64,000 bases of DNA, from the NCBI GenBank assembly GCA_002633025.1, contig NMRB01000210.1, forward strand, positions 465,503 to 529,502. The letters are read 5' to 3'. Below are positions 11,300 through 22,300 of the stretch, in pieces (the stretch's first letter is position 1; each line of letters starts with the position of its first letter). A model generated the notes under the pieces. That model was given only the letters and a program-made list of their open reading frames with translations, was not told where the DNA came from and made no database searches. This DNA comes from Notospermus geniculatus (taxonomy: Eukaryota; Nemertea; Pilidiophora; Heteronemertea; Lineidae). Both the position numbers and the translations under genes were made by a program.

Positions 11300-13020
11300 A
11301 AATCAAAACAGGTCAAGGATACTTGGGAACCAATCGAACATTCAAATACATCAAACCAATTCTCTGGTTGATATTATCCTAACGGTGCCTGAACTGAGAG
11401 ATGCATCTTCTACACACAAACTACTCAACGGCCTTGATAGATCTTCGTCGTGTCTACGATAACATTGACAAGATACCGTTTTCAATATGCTGCTAGCTGT
11501 AGCGTGTATGATGAATTGGCCTGAACGACGGAGAGCCATGTCGCCATCCCAATAACATGAATAGATCATTGGGGTACATGGAGCTAGCCATTTTCAATTA
11601 GCCCTAGTTCCGAATCGACGTGTGACGGACTCTGTAGGAAGCTGGGGACAGATACTATAGTAGGTCATCGTGAGCTAGCCACAACCAGCCGCAGTTCCGC
11701 AGAAGTTTGCGGACCGTGAAATGCTGGAAATAGACCTCCGGTCATCTCGGAATAGGACGATTCCGTATTTACTATCCACGACAACCACACCTGATCACGT
11801 GACTTTACCTGATTATCATAATTTATGACTCGACCTGGCTGGTACATGGATGTCCCAAGTCAAAAGCCAATGCCGCCAGCCAGTTGCATGTCCTCTCAAA
11901 GCGAGACAGACATCAAAGCATACATCGAAAGCCGTGGTGGCCAGTTAATTGGTGATTTGTTCATCATGGCGCGGTGTGTATGTTTTTCTCCAATGGCTGC
12001 CGGGCCAGTAACGTGGTTACACGATTGATGACGGCCGTTAGCCTGTTTGCTTTACATCGCTCTGCGGATACCATTTTACTGAGTGATGTACCGCAAGCTC
12101 GTCAGAGGACATAGAATAGAGAATTTTATATCTTTTATTTATTTGTGTTGCCATAGTATCTTTGTATACACTAAGTGCAAATAAAATTATTATTATTATT
12201 TTTTTATTATTATTATTAATTTAACCCTGCCACAGCCAAAGCCAATTTCATGTACTGATGCTACCAAATCCTTGTATTGCCCCCTACAACAATCCTGGGA
12301 CGATCGCGTAACTTTCTAAATAGGCTACTTTTCTAGCCATGAACAGGCTGGCCTGTTGCTTGGTGTTCACAACTCGAGCTCAACCCCTGCCTGGGGTTAA
12401 CATGCCCACTCACGTTAACATCTTATTCCAAATGAACGCTCAACAAATCGCATATCTGTTTCACGTTTAGCAAAATCCCGCGAGACATCACGGTATTGAC
12501 TTTCATTTATCGTAAGCAAGATTGGAAAATATTGTTTATGACGCAGCTTTGTTGGCCGAGGCTCCTCTGGACAAACAAATTTATTGGCTTTAGGGCAATA
12601 ATCCCCAGTGAGGTGGTGTTATTGAATATTTTTACCTGATGATTTCCCTCTCTGTCAGTATGTTTGGGGGTCGTCGATTGAACAGCGTTTCATTCTTGGT
12701 TTCTACGTAGACTGCGCACGCACTTTTCTGATAGGCAAACCAAAACATTTGATTGGTTCGCGAAATGCAATTTTGCATAACCTGATATAAGTGCGCATGC
12801 GCGAGTTAAGAAATCCAAGATGGCAGGGCCCTGACAATGATGAACAGGAACAACAGATCAGACACTTAGACCGGATCCCTTTAGCGGTTTTAAGCGTTTT
12901 TAGGGGCATAGGCCTAAAGGATTGTGCGCGAGGAGGGTTATGTGGGGGGTTAGGTTTAGGATTACAGGTAGATCAGCATTCGAATGGTTATGGCCAGGGT
13001 CAGCCATAGGGGTACCGTAG
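11300..13020. other. No gene recognised; polyA-like and promoter-like words
   Basis: AATAAA at about 12179 is followed by an ATT microsatellite (about 12185-12226), as often seen at the 3' end of a retroelement or a transcript. At 12792-12803 TGCGCATGCGCG fits the NRF-1 site, and AAGATGGC (YY1-like) follows within 30 bp. This could be the promoter and first exon of the Ly6-like gene whose later exons start at 13995, but no signal-peptide exon was found. Confidence 0.3.
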
Positions 13021-13321
13021 CAGGGCCCGGATCCAGGATTTAGAAATACGGGGGGCACAACCCCGAGGGCGAAGCCCTCAGTTGGTTCGCACCACAAGTG
13101 CGCGCACAAAAAGGGGGGTCCGGGGGGCCTCCCCCGGGAAAATTTGAAAAATCAAAGCTCTGAGATGCGATTTCCCAGCATCTTAGACATGAAATACTAG
13201 ACGATTTCCAAAAAGTGCAGTAAAAAATCATTGACGCTCAAAAAATAGGGGGGCACATGCCCCAGGCCCGGATCCAGAGGGGGGCACATGGGGCATGTGC
13301 CCCCCTCTGGATCCGAGCCTG
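13021..13321. mobile_element. hAT-like MITE, 301 bp
   Basis: The left end is CAGGGCCCGGATCCAGGATT and the right end is CTGGATCCGAGCCTG. The flanks CGTAG and TGTAG form a 5-bp duplication with one mismatch. The body shares words with the 543-bp element (GGGGGGTC, CCTCCCCC, AAAATTTGAAAA, GCGATTTCCC), so the families are related. Its last 60 bp contain the palindrome at 13264-13320. Confidence 0.7.
13264..13320. repeat. 27-bp-arm palindrome made of two element ends
   Basis: AGGCCCGGATCCAGAGGGGG and its near-perfect reverse complement are separated by only 3 nt (GGG). It looks like two transposon ends fused, for example an internal deletion product or a nested minimal element. Confidence 0.75.
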
Positions 13322-13772
13322 TGTAGAGGATCCAGTTTAAGGTCTCCCTCACTGATAATCCACCTGCCCCACTTTGACAGGCCTTCCCTCCTCACTCCGC
13401 CCCCGAACATTTTACAATGATACCATCAGCAAATATACGAAACAGGCGCTAATCAGTTCGGTCTCAAGGGTTCATCAAGTTAACGGTTTTCGCGGCTTGT
13501 AATTATAACTGCTGCTATGTAGAAATATCAGAATACCCTTCCGCCGTCGTTTGGGTCCCTTTGGGGTACAGGAAAGGGTATTAATCATTAACAAAGTCAA
13601 ACATGAGTCTTTGACCTTTCAGTGCTCGACATAGGCTGTGGCTGATGATATTTTCAACGCCTTGTTCTTGTTCGTTTGTTATTTGCCTTCCGTCGCTGGA
13701 TCGTTGGTTATATCAGCACCTTCTCTGTGTATCTTTCACGGCGTTGAAATTTGTCTGAATGGGAGGTTATAC
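13322..13772. other. No gene recognised
   Basis: No coding similarity. A signal-peptide exon for the Ly6-like gene was looked for and not found. Confidence 0.35.
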
Positions 13773-13927
13773 TGCCGTTAGAGGCCACCACCAGTTAGCG
13801 ATCCTAGAACGTCACGAAATTTGACGTCACAGCACGTCATTACGAATGACGTTGTACATGCACTCTTCTGTGACGTCAAATTTCATGACGTTCTAGGACC
13901 GCAAACTAGTGGTGGCCTCTAACGGCA
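13773..13927. mobile_element. Foldback MITE with ~60-bp arms
   Basis: TGCCGTTAGAGGCCACCACC at 13773 pairs with its reverse-complement counterpart ending at 13927 (GGTGGCCTCTAACGGCA). The arms continue through CCTAGAACGTCA and TTTGACGTCACAG with a few mismatches, around a loop of about 30 nt. It ends only 67 bp before the Ly6-like exon at 13995. Confidence 0.8.
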
Positions 13928-13994
13928 GGCCTACAGAAACACTGGCACTGCAAGATTATGATGTCATTACGGTTTACATTTTCTCTCATTTTAG

Positions 13995-14723
13995 GTGTTT
14001 CTATAAAATGCCATGTGTGCAACAGTGTAACAGACGGCAGAAAGTGTGACGATAAGCTAGAAGACTGCAGCAAGATGGCAGATACGGGACTAATAATCAC
14101 AGATGCTTGCGAAATGAAAACGCGTTATAGAGGTAAGTTGGACGCGAATAAAGGACGTTCACTCAGCAGCTCAGTGGTCTTGTGACCAAATGAGCAATTT
14201 TCCTGGTGAGAAATCAAATCGCTTTTGGGCAACTCGTGGTCGCCACAGCCCCGTTGCCGGCAACCGCACACTTCGCTATTTTTGTGACGACCAGCGCGAG
14301 GCTACCGGCCGGAACAGGCACAACGCACGTTCGGCGGCGCTACCATCGGCAAGCTGAGATCGTAATTATGGCGACGTATCGAAACCCTGGCAACAACAGC
14401 CAGCTGAGCAGGTAATAGACCCATTTTCAAATTGGTCTTGATTTCGATTTGTATTTTCAGATGACGGATCAAAAACAGTCAGCAAAAGTTGCGTGGCAGG
14501 TCCTTGCGGACTTGGGGATAAATCGCAAAACAAAGCCCTAGATATCCATCGGGTAAACTGTAACCCCACGAGGAAGGACAGTCAATATGTGAAGATCTGT
14601 ACTTTATGCTGCAAGAGTGGAGACGGTTGTAATGCAGGCTCCGGGAGCCGGTCCGTTCACGTTGTTATAAACCACCTCTGTTTAACGGCGGCCATGTTGT
14701 TTTTCTACAGAACTTTTGTATGA
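13995..14723 (+). CDS. Ly6/uPAR-domain GPI-anchored protein, 3' exons only
   Basis: Two exons are visible: 13995-14132 and 14461-14723 (stop TGA). The first follows TTTTAG and opens in phase 1, so a preceding T would give Cys-Val-Ser-Ile-Lys-Cys-His-Val-Cys, the start of a three-finger Ly6 domain, exactly as in the gene at 34037-35553. The second continues after TTTTCAG and carries the family signature CTLCCKSGDGCN (paired Cys, then Cys-Asn), then a hydrophobic C-terminus (LCLTAAMLFFY) typical of a GPI-attachment signal. The product should be a small secreted protein tethered to the outer cell surface. Such domains bind receptors or other ligands; the partner is unknown. The signal-peptide exon was not found upstream, so the entry is 5'-incomplete. 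Confidence 0.82.
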
Positions 14724-15119
14724 ATCTCGTCCCCAGTGTCTTGTCTTCTACCCAAGTGTGACATTTCCGCTACGATAACATTTTCTAAAGGTATAGTGCA
14801 GTATTATAATTGAGGATGTACCGTGTAAAGTCTGCGCTGGAAACAAACTGAAAGAATGGGACCTTGGTCGGCTCCGAAGAATGGAGAAAAATTCACGGTA
14901 AACCACTCAGTGGCCATTGTTTGTCATCGGCTTCCAGACATGCCAGAAAAGGGCATGGTCCACGAAGGGACCCTTACAAAACGTGAGCGCAAATTCTGCA
15001 AAAAACCAAACAAACCATGGAATATTTCATAAATGGAAGGAACCGATTTTCCAATTAATTTTATATCGAGTTTCCGCAAAGTCCCCGAGGGGACGCCAAC
15101 GCGAACGTCTACAATAAAA
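14724..15119. other. Ly6-like 3' region and possible upstream region of the next gene
   Basis: No canonical AATAAA was noted. At 15093-15110 lies the word ACGCCAACGCGAACGTCT, which recurs exactly at 42620-42637. Confidence 0.35.
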
Positions 15120-15858
15120 ATGGCGGAGCACAGTTCTCACCATGACGTCAGTAGCTTATACCATTCAGTGGCCTTCAGCTGGTCAAGCGAGCAATGGGCA
15201 CAAGGTTTAGGTAAAATAATTATCTGAGATGATGTGTTTGTAAGTGTTATGTCATGATTGGACAATGAATAGCCAACCGTTATGTGGGAGAACTCGTAGG
15301 CCGCCATCTTTGTTGGAAAGGCCTAGCCCGCGTTCGGGTGCACGTGGCCGTCGTTTGCCCGGGCCTGTGCCTCTGCGCAACAAAGATTTTTTTTGAAATA
15401 CAATAAAACGACTCACCCTCGACCTGGTCAAAGACTGTCACTGAGATTCTTACAGCAAGGACTCACATTTTCAGCGCGGAGGCTGGCTGATGATGAAAGA
15501 CGCTGCTGCAGCACGCATTGGAAGCGCTATTCAAATACATTGTATATTTTTGTTACGTCGTTACTATACTGTATAGACTCATAGTATGGTTCCGGTTCCG
15601 TGTTTGTGCCACGTGATGTGTTTCAGTGTTACGTCTTTGCACCGCTTTACCGACCCAGAAATGGGGGCTTGGACCACGTTTTTTTTAAATCGTGCAATTT
15701 GTGATCTGTTCGGGCATTCGGCCCCGGCACCTGGTCGCATAGGCCTAGTTGTTCACAACTATCCATTACTAAGTAGAAATTGTAGCCTAAACTTTTATAT
15801 CAACATTTTCAATTTTAGGACTAAGCATTTTGAGTTCCTACATTTCGGCACATGCACA
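15120..15858 (+). CDS. Possible 5' exons of an unrecognised gene
   Basis: An ATG at 15120 in AAAAATGGCGG starts a 30-codon frame (MAEHSSHHDVSSLYHSVAFS, then WSSEQWAQGL) that runs to a GT donor at 15211. A candidate second exon, 15819-15858, follows AATTTTAG and ends at CA|GTAAGA. Joined, they continue as GLSILSSYISAHA, a short hydrophobic segment. The phases agree. I do not recognise the protein. The sequence is cut 59 bp later by the single N at 15917, where a displaced TOP2 block begins, so any further exons would be lost. The support is only start context, splice sites and phase. Confidence 0.3.
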
Positions 15859-16044
15859 GTAAGAAAATGAACTCACTTTTGATTTAAATTTTGTCAATGT
15901 AGATCTTGGAGTTTGTNGGGGTTCGTGACTAAAATATAGAGCGGCATAGAACTCTGAGCCTTTGTCAGATTTGTTCAGCTGTCTTGGTATTGACTGCATG
16001 ACTTCTAAGAGTTTTCCAAGATAAATATGTTGGTTGTTTTCCAG

Positions 16045-17327
16045 GTGAAGAACCACTTGTGGGTGTTCGTCAACTGTTTGATTGAGAATCCATCGTTTGA
16101 CTCGCAGACCAAGGAGAACATGACATTACAAATCAAAAACTTTGGTTCAAAGTGTCAACTGAAGGATAAATTTGTCAACAGTGTAAGTACTAAGAAGGTT
16201 TTCATTCAACTTGTGTGAAATCTCTGTTGATTTAAGAGACTACAGTGGCAAGGCGTCGGACTCATAACCAATAGGCTATGGGTTCAAGTCCCAGTTGAGT
16301 CACCCTTCCCTCAACGGGTCATAAAGGATCAAGTGAGAGCTGCTCCTTAATTCAGTTTAATGATGTTTGTTTTTAGGTGAGTAAGTCTGGTATCGTTGAA
16401 AGTATCCTCTCCTGGATGAAGTTCAAAGCACAAGCTCAGCTGAACAAAAAATCGGGTGCCAAGACATCAAAACTCAAAGGCGTACCGAAACTGGACGATG
16501 CAAACAACGCGGGGACGAGGTTTGCACACGACTGCACGCTGATTCTGACAGAGGGAGATTCAGCCAAAGCATTGGCTGTCTCCGGTCTCGGCGTCGTCGG
16601 GCGAGATAACTATGGAGTGTTCCCACTGCGTGGTAAGCTGCTCAACGTGCGAGAGGCGAGTCACAAACAGGTAAGGAACGAATCCTGAACTTGAAACCCT
16701 CTCACATAGGTATTCATTAGAAAGTGCTCACTGAGAGCTTTCAAATGAATACCTATGTGATAGGTTTCAATGTCTTTCAAGCATTTTTCACGTATTTTTA
16801 TATTTCACAAAATTAGCCTTGGCAGTTAAAGGGTTAACTTACTTATGATCTTGTTTTAAGATCATGGACAATGCAGAAATCACAAACATCATCAAGATCC
16901 TCGGCTTGAAGTACAAGACAAAGTACGACACACCTGAGGAGATCAAGACATTACGGTACGGGAAGGTGATGATCATGGCTGATCAGGACCAGGACGGCTC
17001 CCATATCAAGGGTCTCATCATCAACTTTATCCATCACAACTGGCCAGCACTTCTCAAGCATTCGTTTGTCGAGGAGTTTATCACTCCCATTGTCAAGGTA
17101 CGTATTCTGTAAACTATCAGGCGAAAAGTAATGACTCTTTGAAAGAAAACTGGGCAGCACTGCAGGGCTATTCTGACAGTGTTATATGCAGGATGTCAAT
17201 GGAATTTGTTTTTGGTTGCAGGTGTCGAAGAGAAAAGAGGTGTTTTCATTCTACAGTTTGCCAGAGTTTGAGGAATGGAAGAAAAGGACCCCGAACTGGC
17301 CGTCCTGGAGAGTCAAGTACTACAAAG
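16045..17327 (+). pseudogene. TOP2 exons 8-11, second copy
   Basis: The four exons are 16045-16182, 16377-16670, 16861-17097 and 17222-17327, with intact splice sites and no stop or frameshift. They encode the QTK loop region, the TOPRIM motif EGDSAK and the metal-binding DQDQDG. One amino-acid difference is seen in exon 8 (LQIKNFGS here, LQVKNFGS in the gene). There is no ATPase part before or catalytic tyrosine part after, so the fragment cannot make a topoisomerase by itself. It is listed as a pseudogene for lack of a better class; it is probably the other allele. Confidence 0.85.
16703..16759. repeat. 57-bp palindromic intron repeat (copy in displaced block)
   Basis: CACATAGGTATTCATTAGAA and the inverted TTCAAATGAATACCTATGTG enclose a short loop. 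Related copies lie at about 17590-17642, 23427-23487, 24562-24618 and 26253-26309. Confidence 0.7.
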
Positions 17328-17455
17328 GTAGTTATTTTTAACTGGGAGTCCTCGATGGAGGTAATGTAAGCTGGCCTATGACGTCAACAATAATCAAGCA
17401 CTGGGTTACAGGGATTTCAAATTTTGTGATGCTTGTATTGACAATGGGTGATTTC

Positions 17456-17521
17456 AAAGTTGGTTTTAATATCGGTAAGCATTGTAAAACCGGTGTTAAA
17501 ACCAACTTTGAAATCACCCAA
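17456..17521. repeat. Foldback with ~27-bp arms (copy in displaced block)
   Basis: GGGTGATTTCAAAGTTGGTT and its inverted partner AACCAACTTTGAAATCACCC surround about 25 nt. The matching copy in TOP2 intron 11 is at 24419-24494. Confidence 0.75.
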
Positions 17522-17734
17522 TGTTAACTCTTTCACTACTGGGGCCGGAAAAAATACCTAAAAAGCTTGCAGGGCAGCCAAGACCCCTCACATATAGGTA
17601 TTCATTGGAATGCTAGTGAGTACTTTCCAATGAACACCTATGAACAACATTACTTGATCCAGGTCAACTAGACCCAAGGCAAGTGTGTCCCTATAGTGAA
17701 GTTCTACTGTATCTGACACCGATTTCATACTTAC

Positions 17735-18749
17735 CAGCCAACATGGAGACTACAGACAGTAATATTTTTTCCACACTCTGCACTGGACTCCATCTCTCAG
17801 CACTTGTCTCATAACCCATTGGATCATCACCAGGTGCATGGAGAATGGATATGCACACTCTGCCGTCTTGATAGACTGAAACGAAACACGTACTTCAGTG
17901 GAGCCTCCCTTCGCTGACCCCTCTGCCAGGACACCTCTAACACGGACAACAGAATCCAATCCCAACTTTGTTCTATTCATTGGCTTCTCTAAGTAAACCT
18001 TTCAGAAGACATGTCAAAAGCCATAAGTCTTTCAGCTAGTTTTCAAGACCACGACTGGACCCGCAGAGACAATACAGGTAACTTACTGTTTGGATGAAAT
18101 AGTTCACAGGTAAATTTCATCTTCGGAGGACTGAGAGGGTAATCTGGGGGGAATGTGACTCGAGCAGGGAACACACCACCTTCAAAACATGTCCCTTCAG
18201 GGCCTCTGGAATATGATAATCTCTAGTGAACAGTTTGTTAAAGAGTGTAGACAATTCAAAAATTATTATGGATGGCAATTTGGCAAATGTGACACTAGAT
18301 CAAGTGCACGACTTAAAGAGTCTAGTCCTCCACACTGTTTAACTCTTGTGTACTTACGTAATCAAGGCTTCCCATTCAAAGAAATTCTCCTCCGAGACAG
18401 GACCAGCTACGATTCCTTCTGGTGGATTGAGTGTCAGCTCTGAAAGAACAACAGTTCCATGAATACGATTTTTGTAGTTATCTATTTCCATGAAAGATTG
18501 CCAAGCAAGGACGGTAAGCCTAGCATACTTACTTGGCCAATATAGGCAGGCTGATTAGGTTTGTGCCTTGCCCGGGCTGGGTATCGAGTACCACAGGCTA
18601 CCATCAGGCTTAAAAGTTAACGGGGCGATGATCATAAAATCAGCAAACTGAACACAAATGACCTCGACCTCGATGTTAAATCACGAAATGGTCGTTTTAT
18701 ACCTACGCTTGTATTCAGCCATCAGTCGTTTCAACGCTGCACCAGCCAT
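17735..18749 (-). CDS. UBE2G2: Ubiquitin-conjugating enzyme E2 G2 (UBC7 type), last exon missing
   Basis: Exons in order on the minus strand are 18749-18707, 18439-18358, 18205-18087 and 17875-17735. They join in phase to about 128 residues starting [15 protein letters not shown]. The UBC fold is clear: FHPN, the catalytic Cys89 in GRVCISILH, and after it the acidic insertion [11 protein letters not shown] that marks the G2/R1 type. The family member is an ER-associated-degradation E2 making Lys48-linked chains. The last 35-odd residues (the C-terminal helices) should follow a donor at 17734 but are absent: 90 bp downstream the displaced TOP2 block begins. The gene is head to head with TOP2. 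Loss of the last exon is probably an assembly effect. Confidence 0.93.
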
Positions 18750-19340
18750 TTTGTGGCTATCGTTAATGACCGTGTGCGAGACCACTCAACTGTCGCGCAG
18801 CCACAGCATCTGAAAAAGAAGACAGTTCTTTAGTTCATGTTACATTGTGTTAGAATGTGCAATACAAGCTCAGCTGGTCTCCTTCTGTCGCACACAAGTG
18901 TCCTAAATAACATGAGTTTTCATTGGATACTGAGACAGAACACGTCATGCTCAGCTGGAAATCATCCAATCAGATATTCTTTCACAAACATTGCTGGTTC
19001 CAGTGTCTAACACACCGTGGCGCCACCAGCCGATCCTGCTTTGTACCAGCTCAATCTAGGAAGATAGGCCTAAAAACTCCGTTTATCATGGTTCAGAAGG
19101 GACAAAAGACTGTTTTACTCGGGTAAAGAGGGTAGAGTCTTTAAGACAATAATGGAAAGTCGTGTGTAGTCGAACTTTAACTGATTCCAGGACTCAGAAA
19201 ACTGATCTTGGACGGACGTCGCGATTGCGCTCATCCGACAAAATCTTCAGAAAATCGTCCGGCCGGCTCGGTTTGGATCCTATTTTCGGTTGCATAATCA
19301 AGTTTTAGGTTCTCCTAATTGGTTTAGGACGACGACACAA
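18750..19340. promoter_or_regulatory. Shared promoter region of UBE2G2 (-) and TOP2 (+)
   Basis: Only 591 bp separate the two start codons, which point away from each other. CCAAT-type boxes appear near 18921 (ATTGG), 18964 (CCAATCA) and 19317 (AATTGG); another ATTGG lies at about 19515 just inside TOP2 intron 1. TOP2 promoters in vertebrates depend on inverted CCAAT boxes bound by NF-Y. There is no evident TATA box. The UBE2G2 start has AAAATGGC context. Transcription starts were not located. Confidence 0.6.
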
Positions 19341-22300
19341 ATGGCTGAGGATCAAGACGTAGCATTGAAGTGGGTTGTAAGTCAACATTACTTTCATAAT
19401 CGTACTTTATTCAGTTTTCTTTTGCCCGCTTCTGGGCGAAATGAAAATGACCGACCATTTTATACCACGTGACTTGGCAATAACTTGGTCACGTGAACAA
19501 CGTCGAGCGTTTTGATTGGTCCTCGCCGATACGCAGCGCGAGACCCTGAATAATTTTGACTTCGATATTTTCAAACTTTTTTGGCAATTTACATGGGTTT
19601 TTGGCCCTAAACAATCAATTGATCCACCTGATCAGTAAAAATAAATTCTAGTGATGTCCGTCAATGGTGTTGATGGGCCCCTGAAGGTATGCGATCGTTA
19701 CATGGTGATTTTTTTTGAGCGTTGACATTCTCATTCATTCACAGTCAATGCATTTGCACTGCCTGTGTGTTACTGTGTACATTTTGCAGTTTTGTGTGCA
19801 CTGTACATGCTGTGTACTGTCATGATTGTGCTGTGTATTCTACACAATGGCATTTGAATTACACGTGGATTTAAAGCCCCACAATATTGAATTTTACTGG
19901 ATTTTCAAAGTGTTGGGAGAATGCTGGTCGAGGTCTCATAGCATCGTGAAGGTCCCCAAAATGCCTGCCTGATGCTGATGCGTATTTCCGAGAATCAAGG
20001 CCTAGTTTTCAGCACACAATGAAAAAATCTGCAGGGAGGGCTCTAATGTATTCAGACAGAGCGCAGTACATTTTACACGTCGTGACGTCGTGCACTGACG
20101 TCAAGAATCGCGGCGATGATTTGCGTTTTTCAGATTCAATACAGTGGGGCTTTAACTTCAAATTTGAGACGTCAGGGGGCGCACTAGGACTGGCAGGGCA
20201 GGGGCGGATCTAGGATTTGGCAAGGGCGGGTGTCCAATCCATCCAAAAAGGGCAGCTGAGGAGGGGGCGAAGCCCCCGACATGCGCGCCGAAGGCGCGCG
20301 CCGACGGGGGGTCTGGGGGACCTCCCCCAGAAAATTTGAAAATCTAGACGCTCTCAGATGCATTTTCCCGGCATTTCAGGGCATAACAAGTTGTGTGATT
20401 AAGTGTGCTTTTATGACATGAGTGGCGTCGAGGATTTTACTTATAGTCAAAATGGACAACAAAGTGGAGGATACGTACGTCAAAAGTAACAAGTATATTT
20501 TCAAAAATGCAGCTTAGACAAGTGATAGGCCAGGAAGACAAGCAGCACAGTGTTGTCTACAAGGAGTCGGGACTACCGCAGATGCCCCTTGAGGCTCCTA
20601 ATGGACACTATGGGGCAATTAAAACACCCAGTTCAGCTAAAAACAACACATTTTGAAAACATGCGCTCTTCAAAAAAGGGCACCCTAAGCAAAAGGGCGG
20701 GTGTCCGGACACCCTGGACACTCCCCCTGGATCCGCCCCTGCAGGGCTAGGCATTGTGCTAGGGCTAGGCCTACTCTTCCATTTTGCTTTTTCCATTCCA
20801 GACCCTATTCAATGAAGCCAAGAAGAAAGAAGCCATGAAGGCTGCAGCCGCTGCCGATGCTGCCCTCGCGGCCACAGATGAGGGAGCTGGTGATGCGACT
20901 ACAAAGCAGAAACCGGGCAACAAACGCCTCTCGGTGGAAAGAATTTACCAAAAAAAGACCCAGTTGGAGCACATCTTGCTTCGACCTGACACGTATATTG
21001 GATCAGTGGAGGCTGTCACTCAAGTAAGACAACTCACAAAACCTGAAGCTGAACCCTCAGTGCACTCTTTTGATTTAATCACTACATGATCCTATAGCGC
21101 AATATCAAAACTGCCATGCCATATCTTTTATCCAAGTGTTTCAGCAGGGAGATTTGATAACTAGTCAATTAATCTGTTGATGTAATCATGTTTTAAAATG
21201 CACCTTCTTATCTTTTCAGCAAATGTGGGTGTTCGATGATGTTGAAAGTTGCATGGTACTGAGAGACATCACATTTGTTCCTGGGCTGTTCAAGATTTTT
21301 GATGAAATTCTAGGTAGGCATCTTGAAAAAGGATACCTCTTGTTGTTTGCTCAGATTAGGTGGTCTTTGTGAATCAGAAGTATTCTTCTAAACTTTAACC
21401 ATTTTCTTCTGCTTTCCAGTGAACGCTGCAGATAACAAAGTCCGTGATCCCAAAATGACCATGATCAAAATCGATATTGATTCGGAAACGAACATGATCC
21501 GAGTTTGGAACAATGGCAAAGGGATTCCTGTTGTACAACACAAAGATGAGAAAATGTATGTCCCAACGATGATCTTTGGGCACTTGTTGACGTCGAGTAA
21601 TTATGATGACGAACAGAAGAAGACCACCGGTGGAAGAAACGGTTATGGTGCAAAACTGTGCAATATTTTCAGCAAGAAATTCCAGGTGGAGACGTCATCA
21701 AACGACTACAAGAAGGCATTCAAACAGGTAAAGTTTATCTCAGATACGGATTGAAAGATTGTTCTCTCAACTTGTCTGAAAGCATCAAGTGATGCACTGA
21801 ATGAGCTGCTCGTGGAGTTCCCTTGATCAACAATTTATTGATTGGCCATTTGTTTTCAGACTTGGCAGGACAACATGGGCAAGACAACAGAACCAAAAAT
21901 CGGCAATGACAGAGGAGATGACTTCACAAGCGTCACATTCTATCCCGACTTGGAGAAATTCAACATGCCGTGTCTGGATAAAGACATTGTAGACTTGTTT
22001 ACGAAGAGAGCCTATGACATCGCCGCATCCTGTCATGGTGGTGTCAAAGTTTTCCTCAACGGGAAAAGGCTACCAGTGAGTGTTTCTGTTCTGAGATGCA
22101 ACGCTGTTTTTGTTGCAGATTGTGGTGGCAAAGTTACGTTTTCTCCAAGTTTTCTCATTCCATTGGAATATCCTGACCTGGTATGTTAAGAGGTGTTCAG
22201 ATTTTGATTGATTTTGAATTAATATTTCAGATTAAGAATTTCCGTGACTATGTAGAACTCTACATTAAGAATAAGACAGATGACAATAACATGCCCTTGA

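Larger units (their letters stand above)
15918..17645 (+). repeat. Displaced duplicate of a TOP2 segment (introns 7-11)
   Basis: This block aligns with 22634 to about 24618 inside TOP2, exons and introns together. It begins exactly after a single N at 15917. It ends within a palindromic intron repeat (CCTATG near 17642), beyond which homology stops. It lacks the 251-bp MITE found at 23836-24086 in the resident copy. Differences in the 294-nt exon 9 are about seven, all silent. Both genes beside the block look cut. This pattern favours an allelic fragment placed wrongly in assembly; a real recent duplication is the alternative. Confidence 0.9.

Noticed and set aside
12791-13009. ORF beginning at the NRF-1-like word
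   Set aside because: The frame has no recognisable domain, and an ATG in AAGATGGC nearby leads to a stop after three codons; better seen as possible promoter or 5' untranslated sequence.
16242-16304. A tRNA-like word with CAT anticodon and GGTTCAAGTCC in TOP2 intron 8 (also at 22960)
   Set aside because: The acceptor stem does not pair and the two copies differ in stem positions; probably a tRNA-derived repeat relic.
16377-17112. A second, independent TOP2-like gene
   Set aside because: Only four middle exons are present, nearly identical to the resident gene even in introns; an allelic or duplicated fragment is simpler.
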